The notes: generated by a model from the sequence alone, not told the origin. A stretch of 64,000 bases of DNA from Clostridiales bacterium UBA1742 (GCA_002314935.1 DCHW01000013.1:10996-74995), one strand, 5' to 3'. Shown: positions 10,856-19,580, numbered from the stretch's first letter. Program-made: numbers and translations.

Positions 10856-11486
10856 ATGAAATTTTTTATTTGCTTAATTTTATTATTTACTCTAACAGGA
10901 TGTTCTAATGATTCAAATAAAAACAATCGGTAATACTTATTCAGTAAATAGATTGTCAACCGCTATTGAGAATTCTATATTGCAAGAAAATACTACTTCT
11001 CAACAACAAAGTTCTTCTACTCCTGTTGAAACAGATATAGCCAGTTTTTCTACAAATATTACCTATAAAGATGAAAATAGACAAACCAATATGAGTATTG
11101 CCTGTTCTGAGCTTAATGAAACCATTGTAAAATCTGGTGAAACATTTTCATTTTGTGATACCCTCGGGCAAGCAACTCCAGAAAAAGGTTATGAAAAAGC
11201 TGAAGTTTTTGAATCTGATGGTGATATTGTAAATCAATACGGTGGTGGCAAATGTCAAATTAGCAGTACCTTATATAATGTTGTTTTACAAATTCCATCA
11301 TTAACAGTTGTAGAAAGACATGAACATAGCAGAAGTGTAAGCTATGTAGAACCAGGTAAAGATGCTGCAGTTGCTTATGGAAGTGTTGATTTTAAATTTA
11401 GAAATGATAATGATTACGATATAAAAATATATGCTTCTATAACTGATGAAACTGTAGATGTTAAAATTGTTAAATTATCATATTAA
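10856..11486 (+). CDS. VanW-family lipoprotein, +1 frame change at in-phase CGG
   Basis: The ATG at 10856 follows GGAGG. Residues 1-16 form a lipoprotein signal ending in the lipobox LTGC. After 24 codons the frame reads AAT CGG TAA, so the unshifted product would be a 25-residue peptide. Skipping the C gives NNGNTYSVNRL and a 209-residue protein. The rest is a VanW domain, named from vancomycin resistance clusters but widespread in spore formers: ETFSFCDTLGQATPEKGY, then the hallmark GGGKCQISSTLYN and HEHSRSVSYV. It probably acts on the cell envelope; its biochemical role is unknown. It lies 56 bases upstream of the DacF-like gene in the same direction. Confidence 0.85.
10928..10930 (+). other. 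In-phase CGG, +1 recoding site in the VanW lipoprotein gene
   Basis: AAT CGG TAA in the incoming frame. Reading GGT AAT instead of CGG TAA avoids an immediate stop and joins the lipoprotein signal to the VanW domain. Confidence 0.88.
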
Positions 11487-11542
11487 TAATTTATTCTAAT
11501 TATTCCTTTTCTGCATATTAATATACAACAGGAGGTTTAATT

Positions 11543-12780
11543 ATGGATTTTAAAAAAAAATTTATATATGCATTAATATTATTAGTATTTTGTAATTTTA
11601 TTTCATCTATTGTTATTGCTACAGATTTAGACAGTATTTATGTTTGGTCTAACAGTTCAACTCCTATTACAGAAACAAGTTCAAAAATCCAGGAAAATGA
11701 AGATAATTTTTTAGGAATTACATCTGGTAGTGCAACTTTAATGGATCAAAAAACTGGTCAAATTCTTTATGAATATAACTCACATGAGCAACTAAGACCA
11801 GCTAGTGTTACCAAAATTATGACCGTTCTTTTAATAATGGAAGCATTAGACAATAATGTTATTTCTTTAGATGATAATGTTCCATGTTCTGAAAATGCAT
11901 CAAAAATGGGTGGTTCTCAAATTTGGCTTGACACTACCGAAACTTTAACAGTAAATGAAATGTTAAAAGCAATTTGTGTTGTTTCAGCAAACGATTGTTG
12001 TATGGCAATGGCAGAATACTTATCTGGAAGTGAAGAACTTTTTGTTGAACAAATGAATAAACGAGCTAAAGAACTTGGAATGAATGATACATGTTTTAAA
12101 AACTGTCATGGGATTGATGCTGATGGTCATCTTACATCAAGTTATGATATTGCTTTAATGAGCCGTGAACTTATCACCAAACATCCTCAAATAACTAATT
12201 ACACAACTATTTGGATGGATTCTTTAAGAAATCGGAGAATCAGAATTAGTTAATACTAATAAACTGCTTAGAAACTATTCAGGATGTACTGGTTTAAAAA
12301 CTGGCTCCACTTCTCTTGCCTTATTTAATTTATCTGCAACTGCAACAAGAGATAATCTATCTTTAATTGCTGTAATTATGAAAGGCGAAACATCTGCAAT
12401 TAGATTTGAAGAAGCTAAAAAATTACTTGATTATGGATTTTCAAATTTTCAATATATAGAAAATAATCAAAAAGGTGAATCTCTTAAAATAGTTAATGTA
12501 AATAAAGGAGTAGCTTCAAATGTTGATGCAATTTTTGAAGAAAACAATCGGAATTTTAGTTTCTAAATCAAATATTAATAAAGTAACTTATGAAATAAAT
12601 TTACCAGATTCTTTAGAAGCACCTATTTATGAAGGCCAAAAAATAGGTGAAGTTATATATTACATAGATGGTATTCAAAATTCAACAGTAAATTTAATTG
12701 CTAAAAACACAATTAAAAAATTAAGTTTTTCAAATATGCTTACATATACATTAAAAAAATGGTTTACTTTATTAAGATAA
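11543..12780 (+). CDS. dacF: D-alanyl-D-alanine carboxypeptidase (DacF-like), two +1 frame changes at in-phase CGG
   Basis: A penicillin-binding protein of the DacF/DacA type that trims peptidoglycan stem peptides, probably in the forespore. The ATG follows AGGAGG. A signal peptide (about residues 1-28) precedes the active-site SVTK (RPASVTKIM), the SAN motif (VSANDC) and KTGS (GLKTGSTS). At codon 231 AAT CGG A is read past by skipping C, giving LRNGESELVNTN; KTGS is downstream of this. At codon 336 AAT CGG A again shifts to give NNGILVSKSN and the C-terminal membrane-associating tail. The joined length is 411 residues, normal for the family. Without shifting, translation ends at 236 residues, before the KTG triad. 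Confidence 0.92.
12233..12235 (+). other. In-phase CGG, first +1 recoding site in dacF-like gene
   Basis: AAT CGG A; skipping the C gives GGA and restores RNGESELVNTN before the KTGS motif. Confidence 0.88.
12549..12551 (+). other. In-phase CGG, second +1 recoding site in dacF-like gene
   Basis: AAT CGG A in the frame set by the first shift, 105 codons later. Skipping the C opens the last 77 codons including the C-terminal amphipathic tail. Confidence 0.86.
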
Positions 12781-12803
12781 AAGTCGGGTATATCCCGACT
12801 TTA
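12780..12803. terminator. Bidirectional terminator between dacF-like gene and ytfJ
   Basis: AAGTCGGG TATAT CCCGACTT hairpin with A-rich and T-rich flanks, between two convergent genes. Confidence 0.85.
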
Positions 12804-13364
12804 ATCATCCTCTTCTTGTTCTGTTTCATTATATTCATATTCGTAAGTAACATCTGCTTCTTCTGGTTCTTCTTTAACTTTAATCTTTTTCTTGTTGGCC
12901 TTTTTTAATTCGTTTTTTATTTCTTCTTCTGTTATTTTATCTTTGGTTTTTTTTATACTTTCTGTCATTTTTTCAAACAAATCTGGAATGTAATCTAATA
13001 GTTTATCTATACTGCATTTGTGTTCAACTGGTATAAATCTTGGAATTACATTTTCTCCATTTGTACTATTACCTACAGTTAAAAATCCAACTGGTGTTAT
13101 ATTTACTCCTGCTCCAGCACCTCCACCAAAAGGTAATCTATACTGTATTTGTTCCTCTTTTTCTTTTTTAGTATATTCATCTACGGTTTCTCCTTTAAAT
13201 TCACTACCACCTGATGCAAATCCAAAACTCACTTTTGAAATTGGTATTATAACAAAGTTATTATTTGTTGCTATTGGTTCTCCTATTATGGTATTAACAT
13301 CTACCATATCTTGTATACTATTCATTGCTGTAATCATAAGTCCTTCTATAGGATGTTCCTGCAT
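12801..13364 (-). CDS. ytfJ: YtfJ (GerW family) sporulation protein
   Basis: A 187-residue protein starting MQEHPIEGLMITAMNSIQDM with the YtfJ signatures TIIGEPI, IIPISKVSFGFASGGSEF and the glycine-rich FGGGAGAGVNITPVGFL. In Bacillus YtfJ is made in the forespore and is needed for germination responses to some germinants. The last 60 residues are a charged Lys/Glu-rich tail. It overlaps the end of ytfI by 47 bases. This order (ytfI-ytfJ facing a dacF gene) is common in Clostridia, so the context supports the call. Confidence 0.93.
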   Translation of the reverse strand: MQEHPIEGLMITAMNSIQDMVDVNTIIGEPIATNNNFVIIPISKVSFGFASGGSEFKGETVDEYTKKEKEEQIQYRLPFGGGAGAGVNITPVGFLTVGNSTNGENVIPRFIPVEHKCSIDKLLDYIPDLFEKMTESIKKTKDKITEEEIKNELKKANKKKIKVKEEPEEADVTYEYEYNETEQEEDD

Positions 13365-13968
13365 TTACTTCACTCCTTTTTTGCAAAATTAAATATATTA
13401 CATTTATAATATGTACCATTTTTACATTAAATATACAATCTAAATTTAAATTTATAAATTTTTGATTTACATATATAGGAGTAATTGAATACATATAATT
13501 TTTCTTTTTATATTCATTTTGTGTAATTCCGATTAATATCCCTATACTACTTCCAATTATTGCAGTTAGGTATGAATTTATAATTACATCTTCTGTGTCA
13601 TAACTTAATTGTAACTTAAGTTGTTTTATTTTTAATTGTAACATTCTTAATGTTTTAATTTCGTTTATTTCTATATCTCTAGTTTTTTTCTGAAATAACT
13701 TATATAAAAAATTAAATTTTATTTTATTTACTTTTTTACTATTCCAAATTTTATATAGTCTTTTTTTAGTAATTGTAAATTTTGCCCACTTTAATTTTCC
13801 AAATAATTTTAATGAAATTTCTAATAAATACCTATCTTCAACCTTTTTCTTTTTTCTTGTATCAATTTTAAAATTTTTAATTTTAATTTCTAATATTGAT
13901 AATATTGTTAAAACAAATATAGATAAAATACTTCCTAAAATTATAAATATTATTTTAAAAAACAGCAT
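13318..13968 (-). CDS. ytfI: DUF2953 (YtfI-like) membrane protein
   Basis: A 216-residue protein with one N-terminal membrane segment (about residues 2-25) and a basic, Lys/Ile-rich body, as in the DUF2953/YtfI family found next to ytfJ. Its function is unknown beyond this association with sporulation genes. I chose the ATG at 13968 because AGAGGA lies eight bases upstream; a TTG two codons earlier is too close to that site. Its last 47 bases overlap ytfJ in a different frame, suggesting coupled translation. Confidence 0.82.
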   Translation of the reverse strand: MLFFKIIFIILGSILSIFVLTILSILEIKIKNFKIDTRKKKKVEDRYLLEISLKLFGKLKWAKFTITKKRLYKIWNSKKVNKIKFNFLYKLFQKKTRDIEINEIKTLRMLQLKIKQLKLQLSYDTEDVIINSYLTAIIGSSIGILIGITQNEYKKKNYMYSITPIYVNQKFINLNLDCIFNVKMVHIINVIYLILQKRSEVNAGTSYRRTYDYSNE

Positions 13969-14027
13969 AATCAAAATCCTCTGTTTAATTATGAACTTCT
14001 TTTTTTATATTTATTCATATATAAAAA

Positions 14028-14085
14028 AGAAAGTGGAGTAGATTTTTCAATCCACTCCACAAGGGTATACATACCCCTTTGTGCC
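14028..14085 (-). terminator. Paired hairpins after the orphan gene at 14098
   Basis: On the minus strand, AAAGGGGTATGTATACCC forms one hairpin and GTGGAGT...ACTCCAC a second, followed by TTTCTTTTTT. This is a strong terminator for the orphan gene. Confidence 0.75.
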
Positions 14086-14097
14086 CATTTTATACAA

Positions 14098-14451
14098 TTA
14101 GAACAACTGTATATTTTTAAGCTTATTTAACATAAGCTCTGCTATCTCACCTTCATTTTCAGTTTTAACTTTGACTACATACAAATCAGTATATAATTCG
14201 AATGTTCCCATTCTCTTGTATATTTCTGATGATGCTTCAACCAGTAAATCAAAATCACATGCCGAAATTTCAGGGGTTTCTATCAATACCTTTTTAGGGT
14301 ATATTTTTAACTCTTGAGACTTGATATCTTTTATTGCATTTAAGTATACAAATGGACCATAAAAATCCATTCTTCTATACTCTAATGCAAAGATTTCAAT
14401 TCCCTCTTCCCCCACTGACATTTCAATATTTTTTTTGGATACATTGAGCAC
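14098..14451 (-). CDS. Orphan protein of unknown function
   Basis: I do not recognise this 117-residue acidic protein. It has alternating charged and hydrophobic stretches (KTENEGEIAELMLNKLKN at the end) but no membrane segment or catalytic motif. I place the start at the GTG at 14451 because AAAGGAG lies eight bases upstream; an earlier GTG at 14460 touches that site. Its codon use is richer in GAG, CTT, GTC and TCC than neighbours, and it has its own double-hairpin terminator. It stands between ytfI and the mobile element behind scpA, where scpB would be expected. Confidence 0.65.
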   Translation of the reverse strand: MLNVSKKNIEMSVGEEGIEIFALEYRRMDFYGPFVYLNAIKDIKSQELKIYPKKVLIETPEISACDFDLLVEASSEIYKRMGTFELYTDLYVVKVKTENEGEIAELMLNKLKNIQLF

Positions 14452-14520
14452 CGTTATCACTCCTTTTAGATTATTTGGGCACTAAAAAGGGTTGCTCACA
14501 TCTTAACATACTTAACATAA

Positions 14521-14547
14521 AAAAGCAAGAGGTTAATCTCTTGCTTG
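14521..14547 (-). terminator. Original scpA terminator, now split from scpA by the element
   Basis: AGCAAGAG ATTAA CCTCTTGCT followed by T residues on the minus strand. The same bases form the end of scpA at 15149-15167, so the insertion separated the gene from its hairpin. Confidence 0.7.
14528..14546. repeat. 19-bp direct repeat, left flank of element copy A
   Basis: AGAGGTTAATCTCTTGCTT, identical to 15149-15167. This is consistent with a target-site duplication. Confidence 0.8.
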
Positions 14548-14601
14548 TAGTAAATTTATGATAATATCACCTTAGAACTTCCTAAGCAAATATTTCACAT
14601 T

Positions 14602-14624
14602 GTAGGGGCGATTTTAATCGCCTG
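14602..14624. repeat. REP-like palindromic repeat, copy 2 (left arm in element A)
   Basis: GTAGGGGCGATTTTAATCGC then CTG, the inverse orientation of copy 3 at 14979, with one mismatch at the end. Confidence 0.88.
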
Positions 14625-14625
14625 T

Positions 14626-14943
14626 TTAAAAATATTTATCTGTTTGCCAATTTATTACATTATTTTGTATATATTCCTTTATTTTTAAATATTCTTTTTC
14701 ATTTCGTATAATGTGTTCATAAAATAATTTTTGCCATATCGAATATTTTATTTCTCTACTTATATTTGTTTTTAGATGCTTTATTATTTTTGATATTGTT
14801 GTTTCAGTTTTATAATTTATTAATAATAGAATATGTATATAATTTGGCATTACTGCATAATCATCTATTTTTATATTTTTGTATATTCCATCTATTTGGT
14901 TTATATTTTGGTTAACAATTTCACCTTCCTTTGTTAATTCTAT
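14626..14943 (-). pseudogene. Truncated REP-associated tyrosine transposase (RAYT)
   Basis: A frame without a start codon, open from 14943 to a stop at 14626. It encodes the C-terminal two thirds of a RAYT/IS200-like transposase: LTKEGEIVNQNI, then DDYAVMPNYIHILLLIN (family MPNHxH, second His as expected), and later YSIWQKLFYEHIIRNEKEY with the catalytic Tyr region and a YIQNNVINWQ tail. The first 40-50 residues, with the usual YFITI segment, are missing and a stop codon lies just upstream. It is therefore probably inactive. It sits between two REP-like palindromes, the usual partners of RAYTs. Confidence 0.8.
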
Positions 14944-14978
14944 TTATTGTAATAAAATACATATTTTTTTCAATATCT

Positions 14979-15001
14979 CGGGCGATTAAAATCGCCCCTA
15001 C
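14979..15001. repeat. REP-like palindromic repeat, copy 3 (right arm in element A)
   Basis: CGGGCGATTAAAATCGCCC then CTAC, inverted relative to copy 2. Confidence 0.9.
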
Positions 15002-15148
15002 ATTCTCTAATATTGAATTTTATACATAAAAAATTAAATCTTGAGCCTGCCTCCGTGGCAAGCAGATTAACTTAGAGATTACATATGGGTGAAATTTTCG
15101 CTAATAAAATAACGCTATTTTACAGTGAAATTTTCCAAAATCATTGAC

Positions 15149-15167
15149 AGAGGTTAATCTCTTGCTT
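15149..15167. repeat. 19-bp direct repeat, right flank of element copy A
   Basis: AGAGGTTAATCTCTTGCTT; it overlaps the last codons of scpA. Confidence 0.8.
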
Positions 15168-15906
15168 TTTCAACTATTATATCTCCAAATATTTTTTCTT
15201 GTTCTGTTATAACCTTATTTCTTCTAGTTAATTCTAACAATCCAGTAAATGCTGTAACTGTTTCTAATTTAGTATATTTTTTACTTAAACAAAGTTTATT
15301 AAAAACAAATTTAGGTTTTTTTATTAATTCTTTAAAAATATCTTTTACCTTACTACTTACTGTAACTGTTTCTATAATTGCAATTCTTTCTATGTTTTTT
15401 GCATTTACATTTATTTTTTCTTTACTATTTTCTAATAATCTTGCATAGCTTTCTATAATTAAATTTTTAGAATAATTACTTTCTATCTTTCTTTTAGGTA
15501 GTTCTATTTTCTCTGGTAATTTAAAACTTTTTTTAGAATTTACTGCATAAATTTCTTTTAATTTTTTTGAAATTTCTTTATACTTTTTATATTCTATAAT
15601 TCTAGAAATAAGTTCTTCTTCTGTAAGTTCTGCTTCATCTTCTATTTGTTTTGGAAGTAAACTTTTAGATTTTATATACAACAAAGTAGAAGCCATTAAA
15701 ATAAATTCACTTGTTACATCTAAATTCATTTCTTTCATTTGATTTATATAGTCAATATATTGATCTGTTATTTGAGTTATATTAACTTGATTTATATCCA
15801 TTTTATTTTTATCCACTAAATGGCATAACAAATCCAATGGTCCTTCAAAATTATCTAATTTTATTGCATATTTATTTGTTTGTAATGTTAGTAAATTGCC
15901 CATCAT
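15154..15906 (-). CDS. scpA: Segregation and condensation protein A (kleisin)
   Basis: ScpA bridges SMC heads in the bacterial condensin. The 250-residue protein has the N-terminal signature FEGPLDLLCHLVDKNKMDI and the middle ILMASTLLYIKSKSLLP, with a C-terminal winged helix. The start at 15906 follows AAAGGAATATG, and a second ATG comes immediately after it. It lies 14 bases downstream of the shifted end of recX. scpB, which normally follows, is not here; instead there is a mobile element, an orphan gene and ytfI. The last codons lie inside the 19-bp direct repeat that flanks the element, so the insertion left the coding region intact. Confidence 0.93.
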   Translation of the reverse strand: MMGNLLTLQTNKYAIKLDNFEGPLDLLCHLVDKNKMDINQVNITQITDQYIDYINQMKEMNLDVTSEFILMASTLLYIKSKSLLPKQIEDEAELTEEELISRIIEYKKYKEISKKLKEIYAVNSKKSFKLPEKIELPKRKIESNYSKNLIIESYARLLENSKEKINVNAKNIERIAIIETVTVSSKVKDIFKELIKKPKFVFNKLCLSKKYTKLETVTAFTGLLELTRRNKVITEQEKIFGDIIVEKARD

Positions 15907-15920
15907 ATTCCTTTCTGTTT

Positions 15921-16362
15921 TTAATCTTCTTCTAGAATTTTAATTGTTTCTCCGCATATATCCTTTTTTCTTTAAATAATACTTCAAATCTTCTAATTCT
16001 AATTGATCACGTTTTTTTAAAAATATTTTCTTGGCAGAATTCAACTCATATTCAACCAATTTTTCTTTATTTGTATAAATATAGTTATCTATCAAATTTT
16101 TGTTAATTCCCTTAGTCATTAATTTATATTCAATTTCTTTAATAGACATATTTTTTAAATTTATAAATTCTAAAACTGCTCTGTCAATATAATCTAAATC
16201 ATTTATATAACCTATTTCTTTTAAATGTTCTATAACATCATTTAGCATATCACCAGAATCCTGCATAAATTTTTGTCTTATTTCATGTTCTGTTCTTTTT
16301 TTATACAATACATATTTTAATACTTTTGTCTTTAGTTTGTCAAATTCTTCTATATATTCCAT
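15921..16362 (-). CDS. recX: RecX regulator of RecA, +1 frame change at in-phase CGG
   Basis: RecX binds RecA filaments and limits their activity. The protein has the three-helix repeats of the family (RTEHEIRQKFM, then NDLDYIDRAVLEFINLK, then MSIKEIEYKLMTKGI). Near the end the frame reads ATG CGG AGA AAC AAT TAA. Skipping the C replaces the ending MRRNN with MGETIKILEED and gives a 146-residue protein. The new ending fits the usual RecX finish, KGYxxxxIxxxL, better. Because both endings are short this is the least certain of the recoding sites. It is adjacent to recA (75 bases apart), and the shifted end stops 14 bases before scpA. Confidence 0.85.
15952..15954 (-). other. In-phase CGG, +1 recoding site in recX
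   Basis: ATG CGG A; skipping the C gives GGA GAA ACA ATT and a stop at 15921 rather than 15940. Confidence 0.7.
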
Positions 16363-16385
16363 TACATACTCCTAAATATATCTAA

Positions 16386-16413
16386 TAAACAGTGTAAAAT
16401 TTTACACTGTTTA
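16386..16413 (-). terminator. recA terminator
   Basis: AACAGTGTAAA ATTTTACACTGTT perfect hairpin between recA and recX, with a short T-rich tail. Confidence 0.75.
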
Positions 16414-16437
16414 TAATAATTTAAATATCTATAGTTT

Positions 16438-17496
16438 TTATTCTTCATCTTCTATATCTTCATCAGAATCTTCTTCTATATCCCCTAAACTTTTTTCAAA
16501 AGCTTTTTCGAAATTATCTCTAACCTTTTTTTCTACTTCTTCCATAACTTTGGTATTTTGTTTTAAATATGCTTTAACATTTTCTCTTCCTTGTCCAATT
16601 TTTTCTCCATTATAGCTAAACCATGATCCACTTTTTTCTATTATATCCAAATTAACAGCCATATCAAGAATATTTCCTTCTTTAGAAATTCCTTTTCCAT
16701 ATACTATATCAAATTCAGCTTCTCTAAATGGTGGAGCAACTTTATTTTTTATAACTTTCACTCTTGCACGATTTCCAACAACTTCTCCATCTTGTTTAAT
16801 ATTTTCTATTTTTCTAATATCAAGTCTTACTGATGAGTAAAATTTTAAAGCTCTACCACCTGTAGTTGTTTCAGGATTTCCAAACATAACTCCTATTTTT
16901 TCTCTTAATTGATTAATAAATATTATAACTGTTTTAGATTTGTTAATTGCACCTGCAAGTTTTCTTAATGCTTGTGACATAAGTCTTGCCTGTAGACCCA
17001 TATGTGAATCTCCCATATCTCCATCAATTTCTGCTTTGGGAACTAATGCTGCAACAGAGTCTACAACTATTACATCTAAAGCACCACTTCTAACTAAACT
17101 TTCTGTAATTTCTAAAGCCTGTTCTCCTGTATCTGGTTGAGATACTATTAAATTATCTATATTAACTCCCAAATGTTTTGCATAAACTGGATCCAAAGCA
17201 TGCTCTGCATCTATAAAAGCCGCTTCTCCATTCATTTTTTGTGCTTCTGCAATTATATGTAATGCAAGTGTTGTCTTTCCAGATGATTCTGGACCAAATA
17301 TTTCTATTATTCTTCCTCTAGGTACTCCTCCTATTCCAAGTGCAATATCTAAACCTAATGCACCTGTTGGAATTGCTTCTATATTCATCGCTTTATATTC
17401 TCCAAGTTTCATTACTGAACCTTTACCAAATTGTTTTTCTATTTGACTTAATGCAGCCTCTAATGCTCTCTTTTTTTCTGGATTATCGTTACTCAT
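16438..17496 (-). CDS. recA: Recombinase A
   Basis: RecA forms ATP-dependent filaments on single-stranded DNA for strand exchange and LexA cleavage. The 352-residue protein has Walker [10 protein letters not shown], Walker [11 protein letters not shown], the L1 region [15 protein letters not shown] and the L2 region [20 protein letters not shown]. It ends in the usual acidic tail. The ATG at 17496 follows AGGAGGAATAAT. An SOS-like palindrome lies 24 bases upstream of the start. No in-phase CGG is present, as in all clearly essential genes here. Confidence 0.98.
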   Translation of the reverse strand: MSNDNPEKKRALEAALSQIEKQFGKGSVMKLGEYKAMNIEAIPTGALGLDIALGIGGVPRGRIIEIFGPESSGKTTLALHIIAEAQKMNGEAAFIDAEHALDPVYAKHLGVNIDNLIVSQPDTGEQALEITESLVRSGALDVIVVDSVAALVPKAEIDGDMGDSHMGLQARLMSQALRKLAGAINKSKTVIIFINQLREKIGVMFGNPETTTGGRALKFYSSVRLDIRKIENIKQDGEVVGNRARVKVIKNKVAPPFREAEFDIVYGKGISKEGNILDMAVNLDIIEKSGSWFSYNGEKIGQGRENVKAYLKQNTKVMEEVEKKVRDNFEKAFEKSLGDIEEDSDEDIEDEE

Positions 17497-17519
17497 ATTA
17501 TTCCTCCTAACATTTATTT

Positions 17520-17533
17520 CAAACGCTTGTTTG
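17520..17533 (-). promoter_or_regulatory. SOS (LexA)-like box upstream of recA
   Basis: CAAACAAGCGTTTG is a perfect palindrome with a 4-base centre. It differs at one base from the Bacillus SOS box CGAACRNRYGTTYG. A close relative precedes the Y-family polymerase at 24574. Confidence 0.65.
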
Positions 17534-17575
17534 CTTTATTATATATTATTATTTTTTTTTGTCAAGTATTTTTTA

Positions 17576-19111
17576 TTAATTTTTTTCAACATACCAATTA
17601 TTTACATTATAAAACAAATTATACCAATTGTGTAAAAAATCTCCCTTTATTTTTGAATTATATAAAATAAAATTTGTATTTACATATAAAGTAATAAATG
17701 GCACCTCTTCTTCAAAAATTTCTTGTATTCTATAGTACTGTTCTTTTAAAACATCTTCATTTGTAATGCTTTTTACATTGTTAAGTATACTTAATATTTC
17801 ATCATTTTTGTAACCCAAAATATTATTTTCACCAAAATAAGTAGATAAACCAGGAGCAACAGATAATATATTTCCCGTTAATGCCATATCATAATTTTGG
17901 TATTCCAATTTCTGATTGTAGTAATAATCATTAGCTTCTATAATATTTATAACAATTCCATTTTCAAGCAATTGTTTTTTTATTTGTTCTGCAACTTCAC
18001 AACGAGTTTTATTATTAACATTAACTAACAAATAAAATTCTAGCCTATTACTATTTTTTTGCCAAACATCATTTTTTAATTCCCAACCTTCATCTAACAA
18101 AATTTCTTTTGCCTTATTTACATCATAGTTTTCTGAATATTCTTTATATAAATAGCTTTCAATATTAATTGGAAAATTTATTTGCAAATACTTATTATTA
18201 TAAATATTATAAATTATTTTTTTTCTATCAATTAAACAGTTAATTGCTTTTCTTATATTTTTATCTGCAAGTATTTTATTTTTATTATTTATTGCTATAT
18301 AATCTATTTCACGTCCACTGGACTGATTATTATTAATCCCCAATTTTCCTGTATAATTTTCATATTCTATATTTTGGGTACATAACAAATTTATATTTTC
18401 TTTTTCTAATGCTTCATAAAGTTCATTCGAGTTGTCATATATTTTAACTATCATTTTAGTATTTTCATTTTTCAAAATTATCTCTTTATCACTAATATTC
18501 GTAATACTATATTCTCCACTTCCTATTGGAATTTTAGTTTTACTTTTTAAAGTTTTTTCTTCGTAATAATTATGATTTAATATTGGAAAGGTTAATAAAT
18601 ATTCAAAAAAATTTATTTCTTCATCTAAATATAATTTCATAGTATACTCATCAATAATTTCTATATTTTTAATATGTTTTACATTTTCAGAATATATTGA
18701 ATCTATAATTTTAAGATTCTCAATTGTAAATTTTACATCTTCTGCATTTAAATTATCATTATTTTGCCATTTAACATTTGGTTTTAATTTTATAATATAT
18801 GTTTTATCATTTATTTTAGAATACTCTTCTACTAAATCATTTTCTATTTTAAAATCTGTACTTATATTAATTAATTGCCTAAAAACCAGTTTACTTATAT
18901 ATTGTACATCTATATTAGTTGTTAAAACTGGATTTATTGTATCAAATTCTGTAATACCAAAATTTATTTCTTTGCTTATTTTTAAATTTGAGCTACTACT
19001 AACAACTTTATTATAATCTTTTTTTCTATTTAAATAAACTATAGCTGAAGCAATAAGTATCATAATAATTGCAGAAGTAAAAAATATAATTTTAAATACT
19101 TTATCTTTCAT
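17576..19111 (-). CDS. Family 5 extracellular solute-binding protein (oligopeptide type)
   Basis: A 511-residue protein with an N-terminal membrane anchor (about residues 7-26) instead of a lipobox. The SBP_bac_5 fold follows: INFGITEFDTINPVL, VKWQNNDNLNAEDVKFTIEN, IRKAINCLIDRKKIIYN and a C-terminal EVPFITLYVNTNF. Family members bind peptides or nickel for ABC uptake. No permease or ATPase gene is adjacent, so the partners must be elsewhere or it acts as a receptor. I place the start at 19111 (MKDKVFKII) because of the GGAGT just upstream. It separates recA from spoVS, which are close neighbours in Bacillus. Confidence 0.85.
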   Translation of the reverse strand: MKDKVFKIIFFTSAIIMILIASAIVYLNRKKDYNKVVSSSSNLKISKEINFGITEFDTINPVLTTNIDVQYISKLVFRQLINISTDFKIENDLVEEYSKINDKTYIIKLKPNVKWQNNDNLNAEDVKFTIENLKIIDSIYSENVKHIKNIEIIDEYTMKLYLDEEINFFEYLLTFPILNHNYYEEKTLKSKTKIPIGSGEYSITNISDKEIILKNENTKMIVKIYDNSNELYEALEKENINLLCTQNIEYENYTGKLGINNNQSSGREIDYIAINNKNKILADKNIRKAINCLIDRKKIIYNIYNNKYLQINFPINIESYLYKEYSENYDVNKAKEILLDEGWELKNDVWQKNSNRLEFYLLVNVNNKTRCEVAEQIKKQLLENGIVINIIEANDYYYNQKLEYQNYDMALTGNILSVAPGLSTYFGENNILGYKNDEILSILNNVKSITNEDVLKEQYYRIQEIFEEEVPFITLYVNTNFILYNSKIKGDFLHNWYNLFYNVNNWYVEKN

Positions 19112-19167
19112 AATGACTCCCATTTAACAAAAAAGAGACTATTATTTAGCCCCTTTTCAATTTTAAA

Positions 19168-19431
19168 TTATTTTCTTGATTCTATAATAAGCTTCATCCC
19201 TGTTCTATTTTCGCCTTCAACTTCTACCTCTGCAAAAGCTGGTATACATACCAAATCTACACCTGCTGGTGCAACGAATCCCCTTGCTATTGCTACTGCT
19301 TTTACAGCTTGATTTAATGCTCCTGCACCTATTGCCTGCATCTCTGCTTTGTCACTTTCCTTTACTAAACCAGCAATTGCCCCTGCTACTGAATTTGGAT
19401 TTGATTTTGATGAAATTTTTAAAACTTCCAT
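19168..19431 (-). CDS. spoVS: Stage V sporulation protein S
   Basis: An 87-residue protein of the SpoVS/Alba-like family: MEVLKISSKSNPNSVAGAIA, then AIGAGALNQAVKAVAIARG and EGENRTGMKLIIESR. SpoVS is a small DNA- or RNA-binding-type protein that affects the stage V step and septation. The ATG follows AGGAGG. It lies downstream of ymdB and rny as in Bacillus (rny-ymdB-spoVS). Confidence 0.97.
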   Translation of the reverse strand: MEVLKISSKSNPNSVAGAIAGLVKESDKAEMQAIGAGALNQAVKAVAIARGFVAPAGVDLVCIPAFAEVEVEGENRTGMKLIIESRK

Positions 19432-19529
19432 TTTTTGCCTCCTAAATATTTTTTTGTAACTCTATCTTTTGTTTCATTTGTTACTTTCTATTTATATTAT
19501 ATTTAGGAATACTTGTCTATATGTTTTTG

Positions 19530-19572
19530 GAAAAAAAAGGAAATTTTCATCGCATAATTTTATGCATTTTCG
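19530..19572 (-). terminator. Possible ymdB terminator
   Basis: GCATAAAATTATGC core with partly paired flanks and a run of T residues on the minus strand, between ymdB and spoVS. Confidence 0.45.
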
Positions 19573-19580
19573 CCAAAATA

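Larger units (their letters stand above)
14547..15148. mobile_element. Element copy A, RAYT fragment between paired REP-like repeats
   Basis: About 600 bases. The left end GTAGTAAATTTATGATAATA and an inner stretch (TAGAACTTCCTAAGCAAATA) match element copy B at 57833-58164. So does the right part, with TTAAATCTTGAGCCTGCCTC and two GTGAAATTTT units. Two REP-like palindromes (14602-14624 and 14979-15001) lie inside in opposite orientation, with the remains of a REP-associated transposase between them. It is flanked by a 19-bp direct repeat and sits at the 3' end of scpA. It probably moved using a transposase encoded elsewhere. Confidence 0.78.

Noticed and set aside
14547..15148. Intact insertion sequence behind scpA
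   Set aside because: The transposase fragment lacks its N-terminus and a start codon, and the second copy has no coding region.
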